Below are positions 9,422-17,745 of a stretch of 19,110 bases of DNA, piece after piece. The stretch covers positions 1 through 19,110 of the forward strand of contig JALLAZ010000230.1 of NCBI GenBank assembly GCA_036939755.1. Direction: 5' to 3'. A model generated the notes under the pieces. That model saw only the letters and a program-made list of their open reading frames with translations, did not search any database and was not told the origin of the DNA. Made by a program: the position numbers and the translations under genes. This DNA comes from Stephanodiscus triporus (Eukaryota > Bacillariophyta > Thalassiosirophyceae > Thalassiosirales > Thalassiosiraceae). How positions within the stretch are numbered: position 1 is the stretch's first letter; each line of letters starts with the position of its first letter.

Positions 9422-9577
9422 AAAGGGCAGGAAGCATTCCATGGAGGCCCGTGCCAAAATGAGTTAGGCGGGGAAGGGCAGGAAGCGATCCGCAGCAACC
9501 TGTGCCAAAATGAGTGAGGCAGGGAAGGGCAGGAAGCATTCCACAGTGACCTGTGCCAAAATGAGTGTGGCAAGGAA
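9422..9577 (+). repeat. 51-bp tandem repeat, three copies
   Basis: The units begin near 9422, 9473 and 9524 (AAGGGCAGGAAGC at each) and share GTGCCAAAATGAGT. The period of 51 is a multiple of three, and in frame C the units encode a 17-residue basic repeat, KGRKxS....AKMS.AG. Copy 1 ends in a TAG instead of the GAG found in copy 2, so the array is no longer fully translatable. Confidence 0.85.
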
Positions 9578-9757
9578 ACGATGTTTTGTTGTGGTGAAAT
9601 GTCATCTTTCACGCATTGTCCTAAGAACTCCTCTCCTCTCCTATCAGGATAAATCATACTGTTTTTCATGCTCATACATTTCGAAGCGTACTTAAGCTAA
9701 AGAGTCGAGAATGGAAAATTCTCATCTCATCGGCCCTAAGACAGTCTTAACCGAAAT

Positions 9758-9922
9758 TCATTTCTTTCCCCACTTCTTCTCGTCCCTATCCTTCATCTCG
9801 TTAAACGCATCCTCGCCGGGGGGCACTGCCGCCATCAGGATCGCCAACACGCCGAGGACGGCGGCTGATCCGAGTAGTAACACAAACTCTACATAATGGT
9901 TAAGCCATACCAGAGCATTCAG
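9758..9922 (-). CDS. Possible terminal exon of a small single-pass membrane protein
   Basis: On the minus strand a 54-codon frame ends in TGA (complement of 9758-9760). It reads NHYVEFVLLLGSAAVLGVLA, a clear membrane segment continuing ILMAAVPPG, then a charged tail EDAFNEMKDRDEKKWGKK. This pattern of one membrane helix followed by a highly charged C-terminus is typical of small organelle inner-membrane subunits. No ATG precedes the helix. The frame is bounded upstream by TAG at 9923-9925, which could be a splice acceptor (phase 0), but I found no compatible donor before the neighbouring gene. It may therefore be a real last exon or a relic. The function is unknown. Confidence 0.35.
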   Translation of the reverse strand: MNALVWLNHYVEFVLLLGSAAVLGVLAILMAAVPPGEDAFNEMKDRDEKKWGKK

Positions 9923-10088
9923 CTACTCCTTTCACTTTTAAAGCACAGCATTGAGTAAGTCTACATTGAAAGAGTGGGGTCTGTTATGGAGCATTCAATA
10001 TAAAAATTGTGATGATTGCCGGAATTGTCCATATCTTATAACAGTCTCTGACGAGGAGGTGAAAACGGATTCATCCCTACCCTCCAAT

Positions 10089-12107
10089 TTAACAGTTTAT
10101 GACATCATCTCGTCCAGAAAATACAACCCTGCCCCAACTTCCTTGGCGTCTTTTGCTTTCAAGGGTGAGGTGACTACCACAGGCAGCAGGTCGTCTCAAT
10201 ATACCTGGATATTGCGACCGATCGGAAGACCCCGCAGGTAAAGGCGCGGAAGATCCCGCAGTCAAATGCGAGGCAGAAGAGCGCACGCTTGATAATATGG
10301 ATAAAGATGTTACTGTCGACCCTGACTCCGTTGAGGAAGATGAATTGTCGGAGTCACCATCGGTACGTGTCGGATTTTTCGGGATACATCTTGGAATCTT
10401 AGAGTACACGTCAATGATAGGACTGCCACTTGAGCTATCGGATAGGGACAATGATAACGCCGATACAGCTATGTCGGTGTTATCACTGTCCATTCGCCCC
10501 ATTTCGAGTAAAATGTTTTTCCTTAATCTGTGAACCTCCTCTAAGCAACATTCAGTACAATGTCTCATTACTGTTTTCCATTTCCCATTCATCAACCCTC
10601 CGAAGGCAGTTTTCCTTTGTAACTGAATGTTAGGATGGTAGACACACCGACCTTGAGAGTCACATGTGGAAAATGACCTGACACTTTCCTGTGAGCTATC
10701 AGAATCGTGTGTCGAGTTACTGCTCCCGTTTTTCTTCGCTGGATTGATTTGAACGGAAGATGCACTCGACACGATGCTGTCGCTGCTTTTGCTAGACTTG
10801 TCAATATGTGAACCGAGACTCTTATGTCGCATTGACGTCGCAGAATTCAACAATCTCGGTGAGTTTCTCTCGTTGGAATTAGAAGAACTGCCCGATCGAT
10901 GGGTTTTGCGATCCGTTGGGCTACTTGACTTTGTAGTCGATAGGGGATTTGAGGTAAAACGTGTCATCGATGTCAAAGGAAGATCAGCTTTCCGTTTTCC
11001 GCAGTCATAAGCTTTGTCAAACGTCGTCTGATAATCACGCAAGCCCTCTTGAGCCAATGTATCATGAGAATTACATGAAAGCATATCATCCGATTCTTCA
11101 CTGGTAGACGATGACATGAGATCAGGTGTATCATGAGCAGAATAGTCGTAGTCGGGCATTTTCAGGAATGTGCGTCCTGATGGTACTTCATTCCGTAGAC
11201 CACCTAACCTGCTATGATCATCATCGTCGTTTTCGACAGAAGATGATTCTTCACTAGAAACTTCCTCCACCATCACTGTCTCCCGCAATTTAGTGTTCTC
11301 GGCAAGCCTTTTCTTTTGGACAGATGAACTTCGCCCCAATCCCATCGACAGGTAAGTCGGTTCTAGAAAAGAATCGTAGGATGTTTCGAAGGAGTTTGGC
11401 ATGATCAAAAGCTTTGACGGTCTTGCATTGCATTGTAAGTTACCACTCGTCAATTTTCCCATGTGATGCGAAGCATCCGAGATGGATGAGCTCACTCGAT
11501 TATCAGTCTTCAGCTTTCCCTGGTGATTTGAAGCCTCTGTGTTGAATGAAGTCGCACTTTCACCAGTACTTGCCAAGTTTCGCGAAACCTCTATTGCCTG
11601 GATTCTACGGCCAGCAGCAAAACCCACATCGCGTTGAGAGGGTCGAACCGACCTTCTTATCTTTAATTGGCGGATCTTTTCCTTTCGGTCTAAGACTAGC
11701 TTTTGTAGCGACGATGTGGATGTTATTATTTCCTCCTTCAAATGTGTATTTGCTATTGCTGCTTGCATCGTAAGTGGCAAAGGTGGAAAGATAACAGAGG
11801 CAACTTGACAAGTCGTCGGTGTTATCACACTTTTTGATCTCATCGCGCATTTGGTCACGTCTGTGGGAGTTCGAGACGGCAGGTCGTATTCTTTGCATTC
11901 TTTGAACCTCGATGGCGTCTGCGGCGTCGTCACCCGCGAACAAGATTTGGAAGGATTGTCATCGAATGCGGAGCACAGTGGACATTCTTTCATAATCTGC
12001 ACCCACTCTCCATTTCTTTTGAGACGCTTGATCTGAATTGATGTGTGAACTTTGCATTGGCCGCTGTCATTGGTGGCGGTATCGGCGCCGACGCCGTCAC
12101 TGTCCAT
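10089..12107 (-). CDS. Disordered protein with two Cys-x2-His/Cys-x2-Cys modules (672 aa)
   Basis: The first ATG is the complement of 12105-12107, and the frame ends in TAA at 10089-10091. The protein is mostly Ser/Thr/Asp/Arg-rich and predicted disordered. Two modules stand out. Near the N-terminus, C18-x2-H21-x20-C42-x2-C45 encloses IQIKRLKRNGEWVQIMKEC. Near the C-terminus, C488-x2-H491-x25-C517-x2-C520 encloses IQLQRK and GKWKTVMRHC. The shared I-Q-(I/L)-(K/Q)-R, G-x-W and M-x2-C pattern shows they are copies of one small, probably zinc-binding fold. About residues 195-225 contain a smaller internal repeat (ASNHQGKLKTDN, ASHHMGKLTSGN). Several acidic Ser clusters (SSEESSSVENDDDD) look like kinase substrates. 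The C-terminus has RRQGSWGRVVFSGRDDV. I recognise no named family; a regulatory or adaptor role is a guess. Confidence 0.8.
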   Translation of the reverse strand: MDSDGVGADTATNDSGQCKVHTSIQIKRLKRNGEWVQIMKECPLCSAFDDNPSKSCSRVTTPQTPSRFKECKEYDLPSRTPTDVTKCAMRSKSVITPTTCQVASVIFPPLPLTMQAAIANTHLKEEIITSTSSLQKLVLDRKEKIRQLKIRRSVRPSQRDVGFAAGRRIQAIEVSRNLASTGESATSFNTEASNHQGKLKTDNRVSSSISDASHHMGKLTSGNLQCNARPSKLLIMPNSFETSYDSFLEPTYLSMGLGRSSSVQKKRLAENTKLRETVMVEEVSSEESSSVENDDDDHSRLGGLRNEVPSGRTFLKMPDYDYSAHDTPDLMSSSTSEESDDMLSCNSHDTLAQEGLRDYQTTFDKAYDCGKRKADLPLTSMTRFTSNPLSTTKSSSPTDRKTHRSGSSSNSNERNSPRLLNSATSMRHKSLGSHIDKSSKSSDSIVSSASSVQINPAKKNGSSNSTHDSDSSQESVRSFSTCDSQGRCVYHPNIQLQRKTAFGGLMNGKWKTVMRHCTECCLEEVHRLRKNILLEMGRMDSDNTDIAVSALSLSLSDSSSGSPIIDVYSKIPRCIPKNPTRTDGDSDNSSSSTESGSTVTSLSILSSVRSSASHLTAGSSAPLPAGSSDRSQYPGILRRPAACGSHLTLESKRRQGSWGRVVFSGRDDVINC

Positions 12108-12710
12108 CTGTGACACGTATATTGTGCTAATGGAAATGATGTATCATCCAGGCATGCGAGATGAGTGAATAAAACGTCGTGGTGAGGGCCGAGGATAAGA
12201 GCGGCGGATAAGTGAAGCACTTGGAATAGCCAGCGGCTCGCCTAAATTAAAAGAGTATTAAAAATTCTACGTCGCGACCCCAGTGGTAAGTTTCCGCCGA
12301 AAATCAGAGTGGGCGCCGTCTCAAATTTTTGAACCCAAGATTGGCTGGGCAGTTCTGTGAGGCAATACTCGTTTCTGTCTTCTTTTCGCATTACAAAACG
12401 CGCTTTCCTACGAAGACCTGGGAAAGGGTAACTTTTAAAGTCCTAGGTTGGATCTAGTAGATGAATTGGGTACAGTTTCGGGGGTGGATCTCGCGCTTTC
12501 CGACGCTCAGGAAAGAAGTCTGGACCTTTCTTACACCACCTCACAACAGAGCGAGCGACAAAAATGTATCTCACTCTGCCCAGTTGCCGGGATTGAAAGT
12601 CTAACGAGTTGAGCATGAGGTCTCATTGTCTAGTTTGGTTCTGATCAGATCATCTTCTTCGGTCGGCGCGATCTCCGACCTTTGCTTTGTCGACTCTCTT
12701 CCACACTTTT
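12108..12710. promoter_or_regulatory. Divergent intergenic region
   Basis: It lies between the start of the minus-strand 10089-12107 gene and the plus-strand 12711-13967 gene, so it should contain both promoters and 5' UTRs. A-rich sequence at 12243-12266 is the nearest AT-rich element. No coding signal is convincing. A GT...AG pair upstream of 12711 could mark a 5' UTR intron, but none stands out. Confidence 0.4.
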
Positions 12711-13967
12711 ATGTATGCAGTCCGAAACGGAAAGCGAATGTCGGCCTACTCCGACAATCATCAATCTGTAGCACAGGTTATATTCGATTCATTAACACGA
12801 TGTTTCCATCCCACTGACGGCGAGGGAGGGTCTCTCTTCTCGTGTCCTCCACTCAGCAGTCGAAGTAGTCGAACGACGAAGGTGGAATTACCACCGCAAA
12901 CAGCCGTGGCCCCGCCTGAAGGTTCTCGAGGATCATCCAACAAACTCAAGACACAGCCCCAGCCGCCGCCGTCGCCGCCACCACAACAGCAGCAGCTGCA
13001 GCAGCAGCATCAGTACGATGCCGACAGGTACATCCATCGAAAGTTGGAAATATTCCGAACGACAGATGAGGAATGCCTGGCAGAGTTCGGAATAGTTCCT
13101 GGAAAAAAAGCTCAATCGTCGTCTCATGCGAAGAGCAATCGTCGAGGGCACCTCGTCGTCTCTTCTGACGATGAGATCGACAACCTCACCAAGAAGCAAA
13201 AGAGGATGTCTGACCTAGGGAACGGCAAACAAACCAATTCCCAGGCGCGCGATGAGAGTTTCGCCGTAACAGTCATCCGGCTGCTGAGGGATCCACTCAG
13301 CTGCATCACATCCGTTCAGAGGCAGTATAACAGTAGCCTTTACTTCGCGACTCCAGTGCGCGCAGCATCCAGGGAGAATGTGACCAAACTGTCCGATTGG
13401 AGGCTCACCGCAGAGGAGTTTGCCGCAAGGTACGGAGGCGACAAAGGATGCAAGTGCGACGAGAGCATCGCCAGTCAGTCTCATTTGGACGAGGAGGAGA
13501 CCATCACGTCTGCGTCATACTTCGATCAAAAGTACTCGCACATAATAGAGACGACTCCACCTATGTCGCTCTTCAATGATCACCGTGTGGCCGTTTCCGA
13601 AATAGAGACGGACGCGATCTTGAAAATAGCCAACAACAAGCGAGAGGCCGATGAGGCCAATAGCATTAGAACTAGAAGTCGGAGCAAGAGCACGACTCCA
13701 AGATCAAGTCCAACAGATAATATCGTCGCAGTGATTACCAAGAAACATCGCAAAATGACGGCGTCATTATCAAAGAGATCCAAGAAAGGATCCTCGCCGA
13801 CCAAGGGTGGTAATACTACGAAAGTGTACGATTTGGCACCCACTGGAAAGAGCTCCAGCGTGAGCAGCACGAGTCTTGACGGTGAGCAACATCGTCATCG
13901 TCATCGTCAGCAGCCTCAGAGGGATTTTCGCGAGCCAGACATCGTGCATTACATGCTAGGTCAATGA
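12711..13967 (+). CDS. Hypothetical disordered Pro/Gln-rich protein (418 aa)
   Basis: The first in-frame ATG is at 12711 (MYAVRNGKRM); the frame is open a little further upstream without ATG. Stop TGA at 13965-13967. I recognise no family. Residues about 80-102 are a Pro/Gln tract (PPPSPPPQQQQLQQQHQ). Two segments look conserved or folded: RYIHRKLEIFRTTDEECLAE (about 106-125) and, in the middle, SLYFATPVRAASRENVTKLS followed by DWRLTAEEFAARYGGD. A Lys/Ser/Arg-rich basic region (NSIRTRSRSKSTTPRSSPTD, then KKHRKMTASLSKRSKKGSS) could be a nuclear localisation signal, and the tail holds an HRHRHR run from a GTCATC microsatellite. Nuclear regulatory function is only a guess from composition. The gene has the opposite orientation to its left neighbour and is followed 352 bases later by the HAD gene. 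Confidence 0.72.
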   Translation: MYAVRNGKRMSAYSDNHQSVAQVIFDSLTRCFHPTDGEGGSLFSCPPLSSRSSRTTKVELPPQTAVAPPEGSRGSSNKLKTQPQPPPSPPPQQQQLQQQHQYDADRYIHRKLEIFRTTDEECLAEFGIVPGKKAQSSSHAKSNRRGHLVVSSDDEIDNLTKKQKRMSDLGNGKQTNSQARDESFAVTVIRLLRDPLSCITSVQRQYNSSLYFATPVRAASRENVTKLSDWRLTAEEFAARYGGDKGCKCDESIASQSHLDEEETITSASYFDQKYSHIIETTPPMSLFNDHRVAVSEIETDAILKIANNKREADEANSIRTRSRSKSTTPRSSPTDNIVAVITKKHRKMTASLSKRSKKGSSPTKGGNTTKVYDLAPTGKSSSVSSTSLDGEQHRHRHRQQPQRDFREPDIVHYMLGQ

Positions 13968-14319
13968 GCAACATGAAAATGAATGTAATATACATCGTGC
14001 TCATTGAAACGAAGTACAGGAACAAATCAGGTCACCGCACCTCATACAAATAGTGGGATTCTAGAGATTACTCATCTCCCCCCGAAGGGATGTGTAAGTA
14101 GGATGAGTCGTCTTGCTCAAGGAGGCAATGTTACACCATAGTAGCCAATAAATCATAGACACTCCATTGATGCAGCATCAGCGTGAACTTCCAGCGCCGC
14201 TGGTCTTCCACATTCACGTAGAGTATCGTACTACGTAAATACATACAACATCTATTTCGCCTCGGCTTGTGCGTTGACGACCCCATCCACATCATTATTC
14301 TCTGGGCACATCTCATCAA
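13968..14319. other. Intergenic: 3' UTR and promoter of the HAD gene
   Basis: Short same-strand gap with no coding signal and no recognised motif. It contains a C-run (TCTCCCCCCGAAGG) near 14075. Confidence 0.5.
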
Positions 14320-16059
14320 ATGAGATATCGTTGTTACGATGCATTTACCCACGTATTATGGCATCGATCATTGTGGGGAGCGCCACAACCCTTGGCTCTA
14401 GGTCGGGCCATCTTTCCGAAGAGCCGACAGCACGACTCCAGATTCTTTACTAGTACGGAAGACAACACGTCTCTGATGGAGGACGATCTGCTGAAATGGG
14501 AGAAAATGTATCACGCTTCAACGCACCAGTCTCTTGATGAAAACCCCGAGGCAACGAACGAATCTGTTCCTAGCAACAAAGATGCTGAATATACGGTAGC
14601 TTTGGACTCAACGAGATCTGAAATTCGAGTCGTCTCTTTTGACCTCGATGACACGATTTGGAAGACTTCTGTAACCATATCTGATGCCAATGATGCATTG
14701 GCCTATCATTTGTTTGAGGCCTTTGGGATTGAAGAGAGATCTGAGAAGTTGATGGGACGTTTATTCAGGCAATATCCGAATCGCTATGCAGGGATAGACT
14801 TTTTACTGGCGGTTTCAACAGAAGAAGAGGCCGTGCAAGACAATGAGAATGTCGCTGATATTGTGCAGAATGTAGGGCGGAGTGAAATCAACATCCCCAT
14901 CGACGCGAAAAATAATGATGTGGGTGGGATACATATTCAAGCCTCATTTGGTTTGGGGGAGGAGATTAAGAAAAAGCCGGTGTATCTCACTATGCTCAGA
15001 AAAGATGCCATACGCTCATTGATTCTAGCAAGAAACGACAAAACGAGCATGGCTAGTTCACCAATAGATTTAGAATATCAAGTAGACACAGCATTTGAGG
15101 TGTGGATGGAAGCAAGATGCCAATCAATCTCCAAGAATTTTGCACCATTTGCAGTTCCCACTCTCCAAAATCTGCGATCTCAACTCGCTCTTGATTCATC
15201 GAAAAAAATTTACCTTTGTGCAATTACCGATGGAAACTCGAATCCCACTCGACTGTCTGAACTCTCTTCAGTTTTTGATTTCGTTATTAGAGCCGAAGAT
15301 GTTGGGGCATCAAAACCGGATAAACGAGTTTTTAAGGCGGCCGTTGCAGCTTTAATGTTAAAGCTAGGTAAAGATGGAAAAAGCATCGAGGAGTTCTTCT
15401 TGGGGGAGAAGGTTGAAGACGGCATACCTACAAGCACGTACATTAAAACAGATTCAATTCCTGCCACACTTAGCTGGAAGAATATTGAGGAAGAAGCAGT
15501 TGAGGCATTTTCAGACGCAATAGGCCCGTGGTGGGTACATGTAGGAGATGACTTTTTCAAAGATGTGGTTGCTGCGAAGGAGTTTAAGATGAGAACTGTG
15601 TGGTCACGGGAATTTATTGGGAAGCTTAATGATTCCGATTCTGCCGGCGAAAAAGGCGGTGAAACACCATTAGAGAAGGAATCGCGCACTGTTAGTGACC
15701 TCATGAGCGACATGGCTAAGTCAGGTGGCGTTCTTAAGATGTCCATCGGAGATTCAGAATTTTTGAGAGAATCACTGCACGAAGAATTCTGTGATGCTAT
15801 CTTGGATCGATTTAATGATCTTAGTGGTTTATTGATCAGGTGGAATGAAGAAGGGAAGGCCGGACGGACAAGCAACAATATAGCTGAAGTAATCATTCCT
15901 GAAATGAATGCAGCAATATGGAGTGAAGGTAAACAAAGATCAAAGGATGATTCATCAAATATGAGTTCAGGTCAACCCTCATACAAATTTTGTGTCTTTT
16001 GTGGAGTAAAACTCCCAACGGCTGCCAAATTCTGCTCTAGCTGTGGAGAGGGACAATAA
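14320..16059 (+). CDS. HAD-superfamily hydrolase with C-terminal zinc ribbon (579 aa)
   Basis: A true ATG at 14320 opens a single exon. Residues 1-45 are basic, aromatic and nearly free of acids (MRYRCYDAFTHVLWHRSLWG, then RQHDSRFFTST), a likely mitochondrial presequence. The HAD motifs are complete: motif I FDLDDT with nucleophile D108 and D110; motif II ITDGN with T303; motif III SKPDKRVF with K332; motif IV HVGDDFFKDVVAA with D410/D411. A long helical insertion between motifs I and II (about 115-290) is a C1-type cap. Such enzymes are mostly phosphatases of small phosphorylated metabolites or repair products; the substrate cannot be read. After a helical linker, C558-x2-C561 and C572-x2-C575 (FCVFCGVK, FCSSCGEG) form a zinc ribbon. 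Standalone relatives are about 220-250 aa, so this is a much enlarged version. Confidence 0.88.
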   Translation: MRYRCYDAFTHVLWHRSLWGAPQPLALGRAIFPKSRQHDSRFFTSTEDNTSLMEDDLLKWEKMYHASTHQSLDENPEATNESVPSNKDAEYTVALDSTRSEIRVVSFDLDDTIWKTSVTISDANDALAYHLFEAFGIEERSEKLMGRLFRQYPNRYAGIDFLLAVSTEEEAVQDNENVADIVQNVGRSEINIPIDAKNNDVGGIHIQASFGLGEEIKKKPVYLTMLRKDAIRSLILARNDKTSMASSPIDLEYQVDTAFEVWMEARCQSISKNFAPFAVPTLQNLRSQLALDSSKKIYLCAITDGNSNPTRLSELSSVFDFVIRAEDVGASKPDKRVFKAAVAALMLKLGKDGKSIEEFFLGEKVEDGIPTSTYIKTDSIPATLSWKNIEEEAVEAFSDAIGPWWVHVGDDFFKDVVAAKEFKMRTVWSREFIGKLNDSDSAGEKGGETPLEKESRTVSDLMSDMAKSGGVLKMSIGDSEFLRESLHEEFCDAILDRFNDLSGLLIRWNEEGKAGRTSNNIAEVIIPEMNAAIWSEGKQRSKDDSSNMSSGQPSYKFCVFCGVKLPTAAKFCSSCGEGQ

Positions 16060-17172
16060 ATTTCACCTCATGTTGTTTTAATTCATAACATAATCTGGAA
16101 GTTGGGGTTTTTATTCAGGTATTAAACAAGTGATGCATTTTTCATCAAATATTACCACCATATTTGGGTTAATGTCAGAGTTCTTGCCTTTCTAATGACG
16201 ATTGATACATCTCCATCATTTCAGTTATTGTCACTACAATATACTAGTTCATTACCTAACAAAATGACAGAAGTTTCGGAATAGAACAACTTGTGAGTGT
16301 AGGTGAGCATGATGAAGCTTTTTCACTGAATAGATTGATACTCCCTGAAAGTGGACTGTAGTAACAAGTCCCTACAAGTTATGATGTGGCACTAGCAGTG
16401 ATTTGGAGGATGTTGGATTTTGTTGGGTGTTTTCTGTTTTGGGGGATGGCCAATGGCGGTGGGAAGGGTGGTTGTTCTGAAAGATCTGATGAAGTCACAA
16501 CAAGTTCTGGATGTCACTATTGGAATTCCTGACATTGATCTGTTCACTATAGTCTGTAATTACCAGAAGAATTGGTAGGAAATGCAATGCCATCCAAAGT
16601 GAGCAACAGGGATAGAGCCAGAGCAGAGAAGATGAGGAGAGAACAAGATGAAGACTTTTCTGCTGTTGGCTGATGGCTGTTGGTGAGGTCACATGAGTAT
16701 CTACTACTACTAGCAAGTGCATGACCAAAGGATGGGCATTTCAAAAGATATACTTGGGCCTAAGAGTGCACACCTCTGAGATAAGGGCAAAAATTTAGTT
16801 TGTAAAACTTTAATTCAGTTTCTTGTAAAACTCTTAAGCTTAAGCTAGAACTAAAAGAACCAACTGAAACCATATGATTATAGAGTAGGGAGATGGGATC
16901 TCTGATCTTGTACTACCATACCATACATAATATTGGCACAGCTCAATAAATGCATGGGATCAGATTGAGTTGTGATATCTCAAACCAATATCGTAACCAC
17001 ATGGACATGGTTGGTTGACATGTATTGGATTTGGCAAGAATACACAAAAGAGTACTACATACGCAAGTATGCAAGGGCTACCCCTTACTGTCAGCCGCAC
17101 ACACACGTGTAGTAGGGTGAGTAGCAGAAAGAGAGTGGCTAGATTATGCAGCTAGTGGTAGCTGCTCTAACA
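16060..17172 (-). repeat. Intergenic region whose right part may be a minus-strand copia LTR
   Basis: No gene is visible. The right edge reads CTCTAACA followed by seven C (17173-17179). On the minus strand this is a G-run immediately before TGTTAGAG, the usual polypurine-tract/3'-LTR junction of Ty1/copia elements. The other end would be a TG; TGTTGGATTT at 16411 mirrors TCTAACA with one mismatch and is a candidate, giving a region of about 760 bp. A 6-bp inverted repeat (GCAGCT...AGCTGC, 17148-17165) sits next to the edge. The second LTR was not found, so the call is tentative. Confidence 0.3.
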
Positions 17173-17745
17173 CCCCCCCACACTTTCTTATGTCGTAGAC
17201 AAGATGGAAGTGTAAAAGAGCAATGCAAAAGGAGAAAGAGACAGGAATCTAGCAAACGGTCCAAAAAAGGAAACAAGAAAGGATCATACACTATCAAAAG
17301 AGTCTCCCATTTCATCCAATGCATTCATCTGTTGTCCAAACAAAAGGGCCAGAAGGAAGAAATGCAACTCATACGGAGCTCCTGAATGTGTTTTGCAGTC
17401 TCCGCAGTATGAACCATGAGGTCGTGAATTTCTGACAAAGTTTGCTTGGCCAATGCTGCGAGAGCAGAGAGACCGATCAAAATGTTCTGGTATGTTGTGG
17501 ACTGGTTTTGATCCTTGCTGGATCAGTTTGTAATGTTTGGGAACTTTTCTGGTACAAGTCTATGTGTGCATAGACTTGTAACTATTTTCTATGGTAAGTT
17601 AAGGCTGGCTGGCGCGCAAACCGTTTGGCTGCTTCATTTTATGCTACAATTACCTACTTTATTTGTACTCTACGTAACTATGTACAAGAACTAAAAAACT
17701 CCCTTTCTACTAAACTGTAGCATTTGCTACGCCTGAATAGTACAA
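17173..17745. other. Gene-poor spacer with a perfect 12-bp inverted repeat
   Basis: Starts with the C-run at 17173. A plus frame 17146-17385 is Lys/Arg-rich low complexity and not credible as a gene. TACAAGTCTATG at 17553-17564 is followed after four bases by its exact reverse complement at 17569-17580. The stretch ends where recognisable copia pol begins; it may include remnants of that element's 5' part, but no integrase, protease or gag signature was seen. Confidence 0.4.
17553..17580. repeat. Perfect inverted repeat, 12-bp arms, 4-bp loop
   Basis: Arms TACAAGTCTATG and CATAGACTTGTA flank TGTG. As RNA it would form a strong hairpin; as DNA, a cruciform or a dimeric protein site. It lies about 165 bp upstream of the copia pol remnant and may be part of transposon sequence. 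Confidence 0.8.

Larger units (their letters stand above)
8159..9695 (+). pseudogene. Decayed or intron-split coding region of unknown family
   Basis: Coding-like text occupies the three plus frames in succession. Frame A (ATG 8159) gives MEGLKNEIKYLKKKL, a short coiled-coil-like segment, then a TGA at 8369-8371. It resumes in the same frame for about 100 codons (SFKKLISRINEDVSW, PKRKDKEKKAGK) to a TGA at about 8666. Frame B has an intact ATG-initiated ORF 8713-9345 (210 codons; MMSIEGKVQSALFSTALNAF). Frame C, from about 9180, reads KDVVDVINNVSDTLKKF, then QEKINKLKISMHASVKEACY and a run of basic 17-residue repeats, crossing stops at 9321 and 9463. I recognise no family. It may be a dead transposon gene or a split host gene; the two same-frame stops favour decay. 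Confidence 0.4.

Noticed and set aside
9162..9675. Minus-strand ORFs containing repeated LPALPxLTHFGTG
   Set aside because: These are antisense readings of the 51-bp tandem repeat; the plus frame is more protein-like and continues on both sides.
15210..15896. 228-codon minus-strand ORF
   Set aside because: Antisense shadow of the HAD hydrolase gene, whose motifs are complete on the plus strand.
17146..17385. Lys/Arg-rich 79-codon plus ORF
   Set aside because: Low-complexity purine-rich DNA with no conserved motif, starting inside a candidate LTR edge.
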